A stretch of 64,000 nucleotides of DNA from Gammaproteobacteria bacterium (GCA_030654835.1 JAURWS010000012.1:124001-188000), one strand, 5' to 3'; numbered from the stretch's first letter, positions 11,346 to 20,248 are shown. The notes: generated by a model from the sequence alone, not told the origin. A program made the numbers and translations.

Positions 11346-12044
11346 GTGAGTGATTCGTTGAACGTGTGGCGTCTGATCCTTGAGGCGACTCTGCCCGTGC
11401 AATTGGTGATGCTCATACTGTTGGCGGCCTCGATTACATCATGGGTGATGATTATCCAGCGTTGGCTGGTGCTCATGGCGGCTGAGAGCGGCATGGCAAT
11501 ATTTGAGAAGCGCTTCTGGTCCGGAATGGATCTCAGTCAGCTGTTCCGCGAAGGCAGCAGTCAGCAAAAGGACAATAAGCCAACTGGCGGTATGGAAAAT
11601 ATCTTCAGGGCAGGATTCAAGGAATTCATGCGTCTGCGTCAGCAAGGTGGTATTGAATCCGATGCTGTGATGGGAGGGGCTCAGCGTGCGATGCGTGTGG
11701 CGTATTCCCGCGAAGAAGAGAAGCTGGAAAAAAATCTGACCTTCCTTGCAACCGTAGGTTCTGTGAGTCCGTATATAGGCTTGTTCGGTACGGTAATCGG
11801 GATTATGAATTCATTTATCAGTCTGGCCAGCCAGAGTCAGGCCAGTCTGCAAGTCGTTGCGCCTGGTATCGCTGAGGCCTTGATTGCAACGGCAATGGGT
11901 CTGTTTGCAGCGATTCCGGCGGTGGTTGCGTACAACCGCTACTCGTCACGGGTCGAATCGATCACCAATAACTATCTGACGTTTACTGAAGAGTTTGCCA
12001 GTATTCTGCACAGGCAGTTGTACAGCAATCCCGGTAAAGCTTAG
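11346..12044 (+). CDS. tolQ: Tol-Pal system inner-membrane protein TolQ
   Basis: MotA/ExbB-type proton-channel subunit of the Tol-Pal machine, which uses the proton-motive force to drive outer-membrane constriction at division. Three TM segments are visible: residues about 18-38, and two near the C-terminal half, including SVSPYIGLFGTVIGIMNSF, typical of TolQ/ExbB. The start is GTG at 11346, chosen from AGAGGAAG just upstream. Length is 232. It is first of the tolQ-R-A-B-pal-cpoB operon. Confidence 0.96.
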   Translation: MSDSLNVWRLILEATLPVQLVMLILLAASITSWVMIIQRWLVLMAAESGMAIFEKRFWSGMDLSQLFREGSSQQKDNKPTGGMENIFRAGFKEFMRLRQQGGIESDAVMGGAQRAMRVAYSREEEKLEKNLTFLATVGSVSPYIGLFGTVIGIMNSFISLASQSQASLQVVAPGIAEALIATAMGLFAAIPAVVAYNRYSSRVESITNNYLTFTEEFASILHRQLYSNPGKA

Positions 12045-12083
12045 TTATAGAGCGCAGATGCTCTTAGCATCGGTACAGGAATT

Positions 12084-12518
12084 ATGGAGACAGTGAGAAA
12101 ACGTCGTAAGCCAATGGCTGAGATCAATGTGGTTCCCTACATTGATGTGATGCTGGTGCTTCTTATCGTTTTCATGGTGACAGCTCCTTTGCTGACACAA
12201 GGGTTGAAAGTTGATCTGCCTCAGGCTTCATCCGAGCCGATCGACGTGGACGAGAACACGGAAACGCTGGTGGTTTCCATTGGCGCCGACGGTCAGTTTT
12301 ATCTGAGTCTGGGGACAACCGAGACTGAAGCTCCAGAGCCTGTGGCTTTGGAGTTGGTTGGGGAGCAAGTTGGCAAGATTGTTGCAGCTAATCCGCAGAT
12401 TCAGGTGTTTGTCGAGGGGGACGGGCAGAGCAGTTACAGTTCTTTCATCGATCTGATGTCAGTTCTGCAGGCGGCTGGAGTCGCAAGTCCGAATTTGATC
12501 ACCAAACCTTTGGAATAG
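12084..12518 (+). CDS. tolR: Tol-Pal system protein TolR
   Basis: ExbD/TolR family protein, 144 residues: short cytoplasmic basic N-terminus, single TM segment with the essential aspartate (VVPYIDVMLVLLIVFMV), then a periplasmic domain. It completes the proton channel with TolQ. ACAGGA lies upstream of the ATG. The gap to tolQ is about 40 bp and to tolA 12 bp. Confidence 0.96.
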   Translation: METVRKRRKPMAEINVVPYIDVMLVLLIVFMVTAPLLTQGLKVDLPQASSEPIDVDENTETLVVSIGADGQFYLSLGTTETEAPEPVALELVGEQVGKIVAANPQIQVFVEGDGQSSYSSFIDLMSVLQAAGVASPNLITKPLE

Positions 12519-12530
12519 TTAACCTCTGCT

Positions 12531-13370
12531 GTGACTGCTTTCAATGGCTATCCATTCTCGATTTTTATGGCTGTAGTGCTGCACTGCTCCGTGCTCGCGT
12601 CTCTGTTCCTGTTTCAGAGAGCAAATACCGAAGTGCTTGATGTCGTGAGCCCGCCAGCCATCAAGGCAACGCTGGTTGGTGAGAATCCGCAGGTCAAGAA
12701 CTCGCAGGTGCAGCAACAGAGACAGGCACGACGAGTAGAAGAACAACGCGCTGAGCAGCGTCGCGCGGAAGAGCAGCAACAGGTTGCTGCCAGAGAAGAA
12801 CAGCAGCGTCAGGAAGCTGAGCGCCGCGCTGAACAGGAGCGCAATACCCTGCAGCAAAAGCAGGAACTGGAGCGCAATCAGCAAGCTGAGCGCCAGAAAG
12901 AAGCTGAAGAGCAGAAGCAGCGCGAAGAGCGTCAGCGGCAGGAACAGGCAAAGCAAGAGGATGAGCGCAAACAGCAGGAGCTGGCTGCTGAGCAGGAACG
13001 TGTGCGTCAGGAACAGGCGCTGCAGGCCCAGGAAGATGCTGAGGCGAGCGAGATTGCCGCTCAGGAATCGGAAGCAGTGATGTCATACACATCATTGATC
13101 CATGATTTGGTACAACAGAACTGGTCGCGCCCGCCGAGCGCCAGGAATGGCATGGTGACGGTGCTGCGAATCACGCTGGCACCGACCGGAGATATTCTGG
13201 ATGTTGTCATAGATCAGTCCAGTGGCGATTTTGCGTTTGACCGGGCGGCGGATACGGCCGTGCGGAAGGTCAACAGATTTAAAGAATTGCAGGGTATGCC
13301 TTACTCGCTTTTTGAGCGTAACTTCAGATCATTTCGGCTAACGTTCAGACCCGAGGATTTATTGAATTGA
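12531..13370 (+). CDS. tolA: Tol-Pal system protein TolA
   Basis: Periplasm-spanning energy transducer between TolQR and Pal/TolB. Three domains are clear: an N-terminal membrane anchor (residues about 9-27), a long Gln/Glu/Arg/Ala-rich helix (about 60-180) built of short QQ/EE/RR repeats, and a C-terminal TonB-like domain (VMSYTSLIHDLVQQNW... to the end). The helix is rich in Gln and Arg instead of the Ala/Lys pattern of E. coli. Length of 279 is shorter than the E. coli protein (about 420), mainly because domain II is shorter. GTG start; no strong ribosome-binding site. It overlaps tolB by 4 bp. Confidence 0.93.
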   Translation: MTAFNGYPFSIFMAVVLHCSVLASLFLFQRANTEVLDVVSPPAIKATLVGENPQVKNSQVQQQRQARRVEEQRAEQRRAEEQQQVAAREEQQRQEAERRAEQERNTLQQKQELERNQQAERQKEAEEQKQREERQRQEQAKQEDERKQQELAAEQERVRQEQALQAQEDAEASEIAAQESEAVMSYTSLIHDLVQQNWSRPPSARNGMVTVLRITLAPTGDILDVVIDQSSGDFAFDRAADTAVRKVNRFKELQGMPYSLFERNFRSFRLTFRPEDLLN

Positions 13371-14686
13371 TGAAAAGTGTTTTTCAGATACTGCTGCTGG
13401 GCTTGGTGTTCGCCAGGGCTGTGTCGGCAGCGGACTTGAACATTGAGATTACGCAGGGAATCGATAATCCGATTCCGATCGCCATTGTGCCTTTCACCTG
13501 GGAAGGCGCAAATGCTATCGGTGAAGATATTGCAGAGGTGGTGTCAGCGGATTTGCAGCAGGTCGGAGAGTTCCGCGCATTGGGACGTGCCAATATGCTG
13601 AGCATGCCCGATGAGGCGGCCGAAGTGTACTTTCGCGACTGGCGTATCCTGGCACAGGACTATCTGTTGATCGGCAAGATCAATCATTCTCCCGGAAGCC
13701 AGCTGGTGCAGGTGCAGTACGAGTTCTTCGATGTGACTCGCGAGCAGAAGCTTGTTGGTGAAGTGTTGACTGGCTCGGTTGAACAGCTCAGGGACATCGC
13801 TCATGAGATCAGTAACGTCGTCTATGAACAGGTGACTGGTAATCGTGGCGCCTTTTCCACGGAGATACTCTATGTCTCCGCCGAATTTATTTCGCCGGAC
13901 CTGACATACTACCGAATCGAGAAGGCTGACTATGATGGTCACCGCTCACAGATATTGGTGGAATCCCAGGAGCCATTGATGTCGCCGGCCTGGTCACCGG
14001 ATGGTCGACAGATAGCATACCTGTCATTCGAGACGGATCTGCCGAGAATCTATATTCAGGAAATTGGCACGGGTGAGCGTCGGCAGATTACCAATTTCCC
14101 CGGCATCAACAGTTCGCCGGTGTGGTCACCCGACGGTACCAAGCTGGCCATGGTGCTTTCCAAGGACGGCAGTCCTGACATATATGTGATGGATTTGATG
14201 ACTAATCAGTTGACGCGACTGACCGATCATCCAAGAGTTGATACGGAGCCGAGCTGGACAGCAGACAGCCGCTCTGTAGTGTTTACATCAGATCGAACCG
14301 GGCAGCCGCAGATATATCAGGTGCCCGTGACCGGTGGTCCCGGTGGGTTTGCCGAGCGGCTGACCTTCGATTGTTTTTATTGTGCAAAGGGACGTTTCCT
14401 GCCAGACGGCAAGAATCTTGTCCACGTCAGACGTGAGACCCGCGAAGATAACAGCTATGGCATAGCTGTATTCAATATGGATTCGCAGCGGGTCATTACA
14501 CTTACTGACACTTCGCTAGACGAATCTCCCAGCGTGGCTCCAAACGGAAGTATGATCATGTTCGCTACCAAGGTAAACGGCCGAGGAATCCTCGACGCCG
14601 TCTCCATTGACGGCCGCGTGAAGTTCCGTTTACCATCCGCGCAGGGCGATGTTCGGGAACCATCTTGGTCCCCGTTCTTAAATTGA
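13367..14686 (+). CDS. tolB: Tol-Pal system beta-propeller protein TolB
   Basis: Periplasmic Pal-binding protein. A signal peptide ending near VSAADL (about residue 21) is followed by the N-terminal alpha/beta domain that contacts TolA (IPIAIVPFTWEG) and a six-bladed propeller of PD40-type repeats, recognisable from SPAWSPDGRQIAYLSF, SSPVWSPDGTKLAM and similar spacing. 439 residues is the family length. It starts inside the tolA stop (ATGA), so is translationally coupled. An intergenic gap of about 50 bp leads to pal. Confidence 0.96.
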   Translation: MMKSVFQILLLGLVFARAVSAADLNIEITQGIDNPIPIAIVPFTWEGANAIGEDIAEVVSADLQQVGEFRALGRANMLSMPDEAAEVYFRDWRILAQDYLLIGKINHSPGSQLVQVQYEFFDVTREQKLVGEVLTGSVEQLRDIAHEISNVVYEQVTGNRGAFSTEILYVSAEFISPDLTYYRIEKADYDGHRSQILVESQEPLMSPAWSPDGRQIAYLSFETDLPRIYIQEIGTGERRQITNFPGINSSPVWSPDGTKLAMVLSKDGSPDIYVMDLMTNQLTRLTDHPRVDTEPSWTADSRSVVFTSDRTGQPQIYQVPVTGGPGGFAERLTFDCFYCAKGRFLPDGKNLVHVRRETREDNSYGIAVFNMDSQRVITLTDTSLDESPSVAPNGSMIMFATKVNGRGILDAVSIDGRVKFRLPSAQGDVREPSWSPFLN

Positions 14687-14736
14687 AGGTTGTTATACAT
14701 ACATTGATAGCATCAGCCTATTGGAGGACTTACAGA

Positions 14737-15273
14737 GTGGGTACGCACAGCATGAAAGTTTTTAAATCAATGATCCTGGCTTTGTCGATTTTGGGCCTGG
14801 CGGCCTGTAGTTCGACTGGCGACGAGGAAGCAGCCGCTCAGACCGCAGATACTTCTGGTATCGACGCGACTACAGCAGCAGCACAACGTGCAGAAGCAGA
14901 GCGTCTGGCGCGTGAGCGTGAAGCTCAGCAGCGCATTGAGCAGGCTGCACTGAACACGAAAGTGTTCTACTTCGACTTCGACGTGTCTGAGTTCATGGCA
15001 TCGGATCGCGATGTTCTGGCCATTCACGGTCGTAACATGGCAGCAAATTCAGGCACTCGAGTACGCCTGGAAGGTCATGCTGATGAGCGCGGTACAAGAG
15101 AGTACAACCTTGCCCTGGGCGAGCGTCGTGCCAACAGCATCCGTGACTACCTGGTAGTCAATGGTGCATCACTGTCACAGATCGAAACTGTGAGCTATGG
15201 TGAAGAAAGACCAGCCGACCAAGGTCAGACAGAAGCTGCTTACCGTCTGAATCGTCGAGTGGAAATCAAGTAA
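14737..15273 (+). CDS. pal: Peptidoglycan-associated lipoprotein Pal
   Basis: Outer-membrane lipoprotein that links the Tol machine to peptidoglycan. The lipobox is LGLAAC with lipidated Cys24; an Ala/Glu/Arg-rich linker follows, then an OmpA-like peptidoglycan-binding domain (YFDFDVSEF, LEGHADERGTREYN, LGERRANSIRDYL). Start choice: GGAGGA at 14722-14727 is 9 nt before GTG 14737 but 24 nt before ATG 14752. GTG is therefore preferred, although many annotations would choose the ATG (five residues shorter). The open frame back to 14665 overlaps tolB and was rejected. Confidence 0.95.
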   Translation: MGTHSMKVFKSMILALSILGLAACSSTGDEEAAAQTADTSGIDATTAAAQRAEAERLAREREAQQRIEQAALNTKVFYFDFDVSEFMASDRDVLAIHGRNMAANSGTRVRLEGHADERGTREYNLALGERRANSIRDYLVVNGASLSQIETVSYGEERPADQGQTEAAYRLNRRVEIK

Positions 15274-15297
15274 TACCGATAAGGCAGATCTAACAGT

Positions 15298-16311
15298 ATG
15301 AAACACTACCTCGCAGCGCTTTTTGTAGCAGTGCAGACCGCTACGCTCAGTACTTCTGTAATGAGTGCTGCCGGGGTTGTGGAAGCACAGCCTTACCTGC
15401 CCGGCCAGCCCCCACAAGGGGGCCAGCCGGGCAGTACTTCATCGAATGATGCCTTGGTCATGCTTCTCGATCAGTTCAGGGAAATGCGTGCTGAATTGGA
15501 GACCCTGCGCGGTCTCGTGGAAGAGCAAGGTTATGACTTGAGAAACCTCCAGCGCGAGTCGCTGGATCGGTATACAGATCTTGATGCAAGGCTCGGTGCC
15601 TTGTCGTCCGCCACACCATCTCCATCTTCATCCCCGGTCGGCGTCTCTGCGCTCCCCGGTGCAGGTGGTGCGCAACAACCCACCGGTTCGCGGCCCGTCG
15701 CGGCCATCGCCCCGGGTGCTCCAGCGACGGCTTCTACAGCATCCCAGCAAGCAGCCTTTCAGCCAGCGTCGACCTTGCCCTCACGAGTGCCTTCGTCATT
15801 GACGACTCCGGTGAGCGCTATCAATGCCGCTGCAGTTCCGATAGCGGCAGAACCCGCCGTCATTGCACCTGTAGTGTCGACGGCCGTTGCTGTCAACAAT
15901 ACCCCAGCAATCCCTACGTTGCAGCCCACTGTGCTTACAGAGCAGCAACAGTATCAGGTAGCCCTGGATTCACTGCTGCAGGAAGAGCAGTATCAGCGTT
16001 CAGTCGCAGAGTTTGATCAGTACCTGAGCATGTACCCGAATGGTCGGTTCATCACCAATGCCTACTACTGGAAAGGCCAGGCATATTTGAATCTGGCGAT
16101 GCTCAACGAAGCTCGCGATGCCTTCGAGGTGATCGTCAATCAGTATCCGGATGGACGCAAGGTTGATGACGCCATGTACTCACTGGGCACGGTCTATGAC
16201 AAGCTTGGCGATACTGATAAAGCCCGGCAGCTTTTGCGCCAGGTGCAATCGCGCTACCCCAACACTTCGGCTGCCAATCTGGCAGATATTTATCTACGCT
16301 CAATGAATTGA
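15298..16311 (+). CDS. cpoB: Cell division coordinator CpoB (YbgF)
   Basis: Periplasmic TPR protein that coordinates peptidoglycan synthesis with Tol-driven constriction. It has a signal peptide (residues about 1-30), an N-terminal trimerising coiled coil (LLDQFREMRAELETLRGLVEEQGYDLRNLQ), a long Ala/Pro/Ser/Thr-rich linker of about 120 residues, and C-terminal TPRs (YYWKGQAYLNLAMLNEARDAF, AMYSLGTVYDKLGDTDKA). The linker is longer than in E. coli. It is last in the tol cluster; its stop overlaps an in-frame ATG of queE by one base. Confidence 0.93.
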   Translation: MKHYLAALFVAVQTATLSTSVMSAAGVVEAQPYLPGQPPQGGQPGSTSSNDALVMLLDQFREMRAELETLRGLVEEQGYDLRNLQRESLDRYTDLDARLGALSSATPSPSSSPVGVSALPGAGGAQQPTGSRPVAAIAPGAPATASTASQQAAFQPASTLPSRVPSSLTTPVSAINAAAVPIAAEPAVIAPVVSTAVAVNNTPAIPTLQPTVLTEQQQYQVALDSLLQEEQYQRSVAEFDQYLSMYPNGRFITNAYYWKGQAYLNLAMLNEARDAFEVIVNQYPDGRKVDDAMYSLGTVYDKLGDTDKARQLLRQVQSRYPNTSAANLADIYLRSMN

Positions 16312-16331
16312 TGGTCGTTGAGACCGCTTTC

Positions 16332-16985
16332 ATGAACGATTCGATTACCCTTCGTATCAATGAGATCTTCTATTCCCTGCAGGGAGAAACCAGGACAGTT
16401 GGGATTCCCACGGTCTTTGTTCGCCTGACAGGTTGTCCTCTGCGCTGTCAATATTGCGATACAGCCTACGCATTCCATAAAGGTGACATTCTGACCCAGG
16501 ATGAAGTCCTTGCTCGGGTTGACAGCTTTCATGCCCAATACGTTACGGTGACAGGCGGAGAGCCATTGGCACAACCGAACTGTATCAGTCTCCTCGAAAA
16601 ATTGTGCGATCAAGGCTACGAGGTTTCCTTGGAGACAGGTGGGGCGATGTCGATCGAGAATGTTGATTCCAGGGTCGTAACAGTGCTGGATTTGAAGACG
16701 CCAGGCTCCAATGAATGTGATCGGAATCTTGAGTCCAATATCAAATTCTTGAAGCCAGTAGATCAAGTAAAATTTGTCATTTGTGACCGGCGTGATTACG
16801 AATGGGCCAAGGCTCGCTGTGATCAGTATGATCTTCGTAACAGGGTCAGTGACATTCTTTTCTCACCGAGTTTTGGTCAGGTTTCCTATAGGGAGCTTGC
16901 CGAGTGGATTCTCTCTGACAATTTGCAGGTCCGCATGCAACTCCAGCTGCATAAACTGGTGTGGGGTGATCAACCTGGTCACTGA
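16332..16985 (+). CDS. queE: 7-carboxy-7-deazaguanine synthase QueE
   Basis: Radical SAM enzyme that rearranges 6-carboxytetrahydropterin to 7-carboxy-7-deazaguanine, a queuosine precursor. The cluster motif is [11 protein letters not shown] (C-x3-C-x2-C) and the SAM-binding loop is VTGGEPL. The family start aligns with ATG 16332 ([19 protein letters not shown], 217 residues). ATG 16311, overlapping the cpoB stop, is an alternative with possible translational coupling but no visible ribosome-binding site. It is directly upstream of queC, the next enzyme; queD lies at 51.5 kb. Confidence 0.93.
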   Translation: MNDSITLRINEIFYSLQGETRTVGIPTVFVRLTGCPLRCQYCDTAYAFHKGDILTQDEVLARVDSFHAQYVTVTGGEPLAQPNCISLLEKLCDQGYEVSLETGGAMSIENVDSRVVTVLDLKTPGSNECDRNLESNIKFLKPVDQVKFVICDRRDYEWAKARCDQYDLRNRVSDILFSPSFGQVSYRELAEWILSDNLQVRMQLQLHKLVWGDQPGH

Positions 16986-17029
16986 GTCATTCTATTTACA
17001 AACTGGTAGAGGTGCCGGTGAGCACTGTA

Positions 17030-17764
17030 ATGAATAGCACTGATTATTCCGCAGATAATTCGACGTCTGGTTCACAACCTTCTGATTCGCAGCGGCGTGC
17101 TGTTGTCCTGGTCTCCGGCGGCCTTGATTCAACCACGTGCCTGGCAATCGCCAAGACTCGAGGCTATGCAATTTATGCACTGAGTTTCGATTATGGCCAG
17201 CGTTCATCAAGCGAGTTGCAGGCGGCACGTAAAATCACTTCTTCCATGGGTGTTGCGAAGCATCTGGTCATTCCTTTGGGGATTGGAGAGCTGGGTGGTT
17301 CTGCACTGACTGATCATGATTTGAGTGTGCCCGAGCAGGAAAGTGAGGGGATACCGATCACTTATGTTCCGGCCCGCAATACAATATTTCTTTCTTATGC
17401 ACTGGGCTTTGCCGAAGTGCTCAATGCGCAGGCAATTTTTATTGGAGTAAATGCTCGCGATTATTCAGGTTATCCTGACTGTCGACCTGAGTTCATTCAC
17501 GCTTTCGAGAAGATGGCTAATCTTGCAACACGTTCGGCTTTGGAGGGGGCACCGATTTCAATTGAGACTCCTCTGATTGCCTTGAGCAAGGCGGACATTA
17601 TCAAGATCGGCGTGCAACTGGGAGTTGATTACAGCAACACGGTGTCCTGCTATCAGGCTGATGCTCAAGGCAGGGCATGTGGTCGTTGTGACAGTTGTCG
17701 CTTCAGAAAAAAAGGATTTTCTGAGGCGGGGCTTGTTGATCCGACTCGATACTTCCAAGAGTGA
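17030..17764 (+). CDS. queC: 7-cyano-7-deazaguanine synthase QueC
   Basis: ATP-dependent enzyme that converts CDG to preQ0. The PP-loop is [11 protein letters not shown], and the zinc site is in the C-terminal [14 protein letters not shown]. Other landmarks are FDYGQR and [14 protein letters not shown] 17012, GTG 17018 and ATG 17030 are all possible. ATG with GGTGAG 8 nt upstream is chosen, leaving a Ser/Asn-rich leader of about 20 residues before the conserved core. The queC / tRNA-Lys boundary is a well-known integration locus in Pseudomonas. Confidence 0.94.
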   Translation: MNSTDYSADNSTSGSQPSDSQRRAVVLVSGGLDSTTCLAIAKTRGYAIYALSFDYGQRSSSELQAARKITSSMGVAKHLVIPLGIGELGGSALTDHDLSVPEQESEGIPITYVPARNTIFLSYALGFAEVLNAQAIFIGVNARDYSGYPDCRPEFIHAFEKMANLATRSALEGAPISIETPLIALSKADIIKIGVQLGVDYSNTVSCYQADAQGRACGRCDSCRFRKKGFSEAGLVDPTRYFQE

Positions 17765-17863
17765 AGCTTGTAATTTGAGATTGCGAAGTAGCCGCAATAA
17801 TTTTTTCATGACAAAGTGCTTGTCTTTTTTCCTGAGGATAGTACTATGTCGCCCTTCTTTCAT

Positions 17864-17939
17864 GGGTCGTTAGCTCAGTCGGTAGAGCAGTTGGCTTTTA
17901 ACCAATTGGTCGTGCGTTCAAGTCGCACACGGCCCACCA
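17864..17939 (+). tRNA. tRNA-Lys (anticodon TTT)
   Basis: 76 nt with encoded CCA. The acceptor stem GGGTCGT pairs with ACGGCCC (one G-U pair). The D-loop contains TAGCTCAGTCGGTAGAGC, the anticodon loop is CTTTTAA, and the T arm is GTGCGTTCAAGTCGCAC. The gene is intact. Its last 49 nt are also the left copy of the 54-bp att repeat, so the element on its right regenerates a complete tRNA. Confidence 0.97.
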
Positions 17940-17944
17940 TTTTC
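17891..17944 (+). repeat. Left att repeat (tRNA-Lys 3' end)
   Basis: 54 bp identical to 28160-28213. It covers the anticodon arm, T arm, acceptor 3' strand and CCA of tRNA-Lys plus five bases downstream (TTTTC). The bases just outside differ on both sides (G versus A before; G versus A after), which fixes the repeat limits. Confidence 0.95.
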
Positions 17945-18056
17945 GATAAGTTAGACATTGTGTAGAACTCCTATACATTACAGTAAGTTGCGTGAGTGGG
18001 GCTATAAGCCTAGCCCTTTCATTTAGATATGCCAAGCGTTGGTGTATATTTCGCGG

Positions 18057-18089
18057 GAAGTGTCTCCGAAGTGTCTCCGAAGTGCCCCC
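18057..18089 (+). repeat. 11-bp tandem repeat (x3) near the left att site
   Basis: GAAGTGTCTCC occurs at 18057-18067 and 18068-18078, then a divergent third copy (GAAGTGCCCCC) at 18079-18089. It lies about 115 bp inside the left att repeat, a place where integrase or excisionase arm sites are often found. The rest of 17945-18157 has no ORF. Confidence 0.75.
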
Positions 18090-18157
18090 GGTGAACTGCA
18101 TTCAGGTATGAGCAAGTGCCATCATAATCTGCAGCGCCGAACATGGGCGGCAGTCAG

Positions 18158-18964
18158 TCATGCTTCGTCGTCGTTATCCTCGTCAGAACGCAATATCTGC
18201 TCTTCATTCTCCCACCAGATGAATGCCATGTAAGTCCCGCGACCAGTAGCCCACACTGTTTCCATAACTTCATAATTTTCCGATTGAGGTGCGTCGATCC
18301 AAGTATCGGCATCTACTAGTCCTACGAGCGGGGGTAAATCCCCACGAAGCGCATGAGCATACGAAGGGGAGCATTTATCTATCGCACGTACCGGATAAAA
18401 CCATTGCGGCACCAAACGTGACTTGTGGTACCACATTCTCCTCGTCGAGGAATAGCAGGCGAGAATTACCGGATACTCGCAGTGATTGACGTACTTTATC
18501 GCAGCCGCAGATAAGCTCACTGAGAATGTTTGCCTTATGGATTCGATCACATCAAACGAGACGTCACTGCCCCGGATATGAGGGGAGAAGAGGTAAGTGG
18601 GCATTAAAAGCTCTGAGGCATACTCGTTGGCTATTTTTTCTCTACCGGCGATAACCTTATTAAGGGATGACCTATTCGGAAGTATCGACTCACTCTTACA
18701 TAGATTGCCAATTGCCCCCCGGTGCTTTAGCCAGTGGCCCAATTCGTGGCCGATTGAAAAGCGTTGTCGAGTAAACGGAGATTCCTCATTAACCGTAATA
18801 ATGGCTTTGTCATTTACCCCGATGATGCGTGCTTCACATCCCTTTAGGGGTCTTTGCTTTACAGTAACCCCTAAATGCTTCGCTACCTCAATGAGATTAA
18901 TTTCACTGGGTTTAGTAATGCCCAGCTCAGTTCTATAGAGCTTCTCAATAGCTTCTCTACTCAT
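18158..18964 (-). CDS. ImmA/IrrE-family metallo-endopeptidase
   Basis: A zinc protease-like protein of 268 residues. The HExxH zinc motif is in FSIGHELGHWLKHRG, with a downstream acidic candidate ligand in EKIANEYASELLMP, as in ImmA/IrrE. Known members cleave repressors: ImmA cleaves ImmR in ICEBs1, and IrrE cleaves DdrO in Deinococcus. After the protease core come about 100 residues with no recognised domain and an acidic tail (SDEDNDDEA). ATG 18964 is chosen over GTG 18973. It overlaps the preceding 130-aa gene by 8 bp and is the last gene of a three-gene operon headed by a sigma-like protein. No XRE repressor is adjacent, so its substrate is unknown. Confidence 0.87.
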   Translation of the reverse strand: MSREAIEKLYRTELGITKPSEINLIEVAKHLGVTVKQRPLKGCEARIIGVNDKAIITVNEESPFTRQRFSIGHELGHWLKHRGAIGNLCKSESILPNRSSLNKVIAGREKIANEYASELLMPTYLFSPHIRGSDVSFDVIESIRQTFSVSLSAAAIKYVNHCEYPVILACYSSTRRMWYHKSRLVPQWFYPVRAIDKCSPSYAHALRGDLPPLVGLVDADTWIDAPQSENYEVMETVWATGRGTYMAFIWWENEEQILRSDEDNDDEA

Positions 18965-19349
18965 CGTTTTCACTTAAATCAATGTCAAGATCGCGCAAGT
19001 CTTCCAATATTCCCTCCACATCGGCATCTGGAATATCTTCTCCTTCACGGAACGCGAGCGTTAAGCCTGCTGGAATCCTCCCCGAAACGATTGCAGCAAT
19101 AAGTAAGTCCTTTTTGGCGGATATCCCATTTGAGAAGCTAGACACCTTTCGGAGGTCGCTAGGGACTGCAACCTTCCGACTATAACGATCCACAATGTTT
19201 TGAATCAGTGGTTTCGTACTCTTGTAGTCCGCAGAATCTTGAATCCGATCTACGCCGTAAAACTGTTTCAACTCCACATCAGACTGACTGCATAGTTCAT
19301 GCTCGATCAACCCAAGCAAGCCATTTTGAAATTTCTCATTTGTAGTCAT
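18957..19349 (-). CDS. Hypothetical protein, middle gene of sigma-like/ImmA operon
   Basis: 130 residues, not recognised. No signal peptide or TM segment. The sequence appears mostly helical, with a central basic stretch (YSRKVAVPSDLRKVSSF) and a strongly acidic C-terminal 30 residues (FREGEDIPDADVEGILEDLRDLDIDLSENDE). It overlaps its upstream neighbour by 4 bp (ATGA) and the downstream protease by 8 bp, so all three are made together. Given the neighbours it could be an anti-sigma factor, protease substrate or adaptor; this is inference from context only. Confidence 0.75.
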   Translation of the reverse strand: MTTNEKFQNGLLGLIEHELCSQSDVELKQFYGVDRIQDSADYKSTKPLIQNIVDRYSRKVAVPSDLRKVSSFSNGISAKKDLLIAAIVSGRIPAGLTLAFREGEDIPDADVEGILEDLRDLDIDLSENDE

Positions 19350-19915
19350 ATTTGATTCCCCGTTTGCAGTTTCAGCAGGCTCCGAGCTACACGCTTCTCC
19401 GCAGCGCAGTATTCCTTCTCAGATAGGCACGCCTTGGCCATCGCTTCTGCCCTCCGATATCCTTCCCGAATTCCCATTAAGACCGCTGTGGCGCCCGCAT
19501 CCTCACTGAAGAGAGCAAAGGTCTTAACGATGGCATCATGATTTATAAGTAACATGGCTGGGTCGTCTGGGTCGTCTGGGTCGAATATCTCCTCGAAGTC
19601 CTGGTCTTCAGGAAGCGATGAAGCTACACACTCAAGTTTGGAACGCTTTGACCGGACTAAGTCAGAAGCTATGCTCTTCATTACTCCGAATAGGTGCTGC
19701 ACTAAAGTTAACTTCGTATTCCAGCGTCTTTCACCCTCTAAAGTTCTGACGATGGATTCGCTGATTAGTTCGTCTTCAGATAGTTCCGATTGCTTAAAAA
19801 TTAAGCGGGCTGAGCGGGCATATATCCGCAAGAGGACAACGTCATTATCCGACAAGCGCCTAATCGCTTCTAAAGCTAATTCAGGCGGATGGAATACCGC
19901 CGTTTCAACTTCCAT
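19346..19915 (-). CDS. RNA polymerase sigma-70-like protein
   Basis: 189 residues resembling a divergent ECF-type sigma factor. A region-2-like block (ELSEDELISESIVRTLEGERRW...FGVMKSIASDLVRSKRSK) occupies about residues 40-90, and a region-4-like helical block (GIREGYRRAEAMAKACLSEKEYCAAEKRVARSLLKL) ends the protein. A very acidic linker (DPDDPDDP) lies between. Start: ATG 19915 has GGAG 7 nt upstream. The open frame extends to 20104, but that would overlap the divergent DUF1508 gene and add an unrelated hydrophobic leader. It is the first gene of the operon with the 130-aa protein and the ImmA-type protease. Functional sigma activity is inferred. Confidence 0.72.
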   Translation of the reverse strand: MEVETAVFHPPELALEAIRRLSDNDVVLLRIYARSARLIFKQSELSEDELISESIVRTLEGERRWNTKLTLVQHLFGVMKSIASDLVRSKRSKLECVASSLPEDQDFEEIFDPDDPDDPAMLLINHDAIVKTFALFSEDAGATAVLMGIREGYRRAEAMAKACLSEKEYCAAEKRVARSLLKLQTGNQI

Positions 19916-20066
19916 AGTTTTCTCCAGTTCTTGAGTAGGCGGGTAGTTCGCTGAATCTGGACTCAGAGAAATTTTTTCCATCAGGATGTCTAGAATCTCG
20001 CCCAACCCCGCCAATATCAGTATGCAACCAATTCCGGTTGCAGGTAACTGAATAAAGGTGACAAAG

Positions 20067-20240
20067 ATGGGCACATTTGAAGTGTTTAAAGGTACAAACG
20101 GCAATTTTTACTTCCGTCTGAAAGCTCCGAACGGAGAAAAAATCGCACAATCGGAAGGGTACGCATCAAAGCAAGGCGCCCTCAATGGCGTGCAGGCTGT
20201 GAAGCAGTATGCTCCCGGGGCTAGAGTTGTAGAGGTGTAA
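20067..20240 (+). CDS. DUF1508 (YegP-like) small protein
   Basis: 57 residues matching one DUF1508 unit: FEVFKGTNGNFYFRLKAPNGEKIAQSEGYASKQGALNGV, a small alpha/beta fold. E. coli YegP has two such units; this is a single copy. The function of the family is unknown. ATG 20067 is chosen because AAAGGTG lies 6 nt upstream; a GTG at 20058 is possible. It is divergent from the sigma-like gene, with about 150 bp between starts that must hold both promoters. Confidence 0.85.
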   Translation: MGTFEVFKGTNGNFYFRLKAPNGEKIAQSEGYASKQGALNGVQAVKQYAPGARVVEV

Positions 20241-20248
20241 GCCCGTCG

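Noticed and set aside
19916-20104. N-terminal extension of the sigma-like protein
   Set aside because: It would overlap the DUF1508 gene, has a hydrophobic unrelated composition, and ATG 19915 has a good ribosome-binding site.
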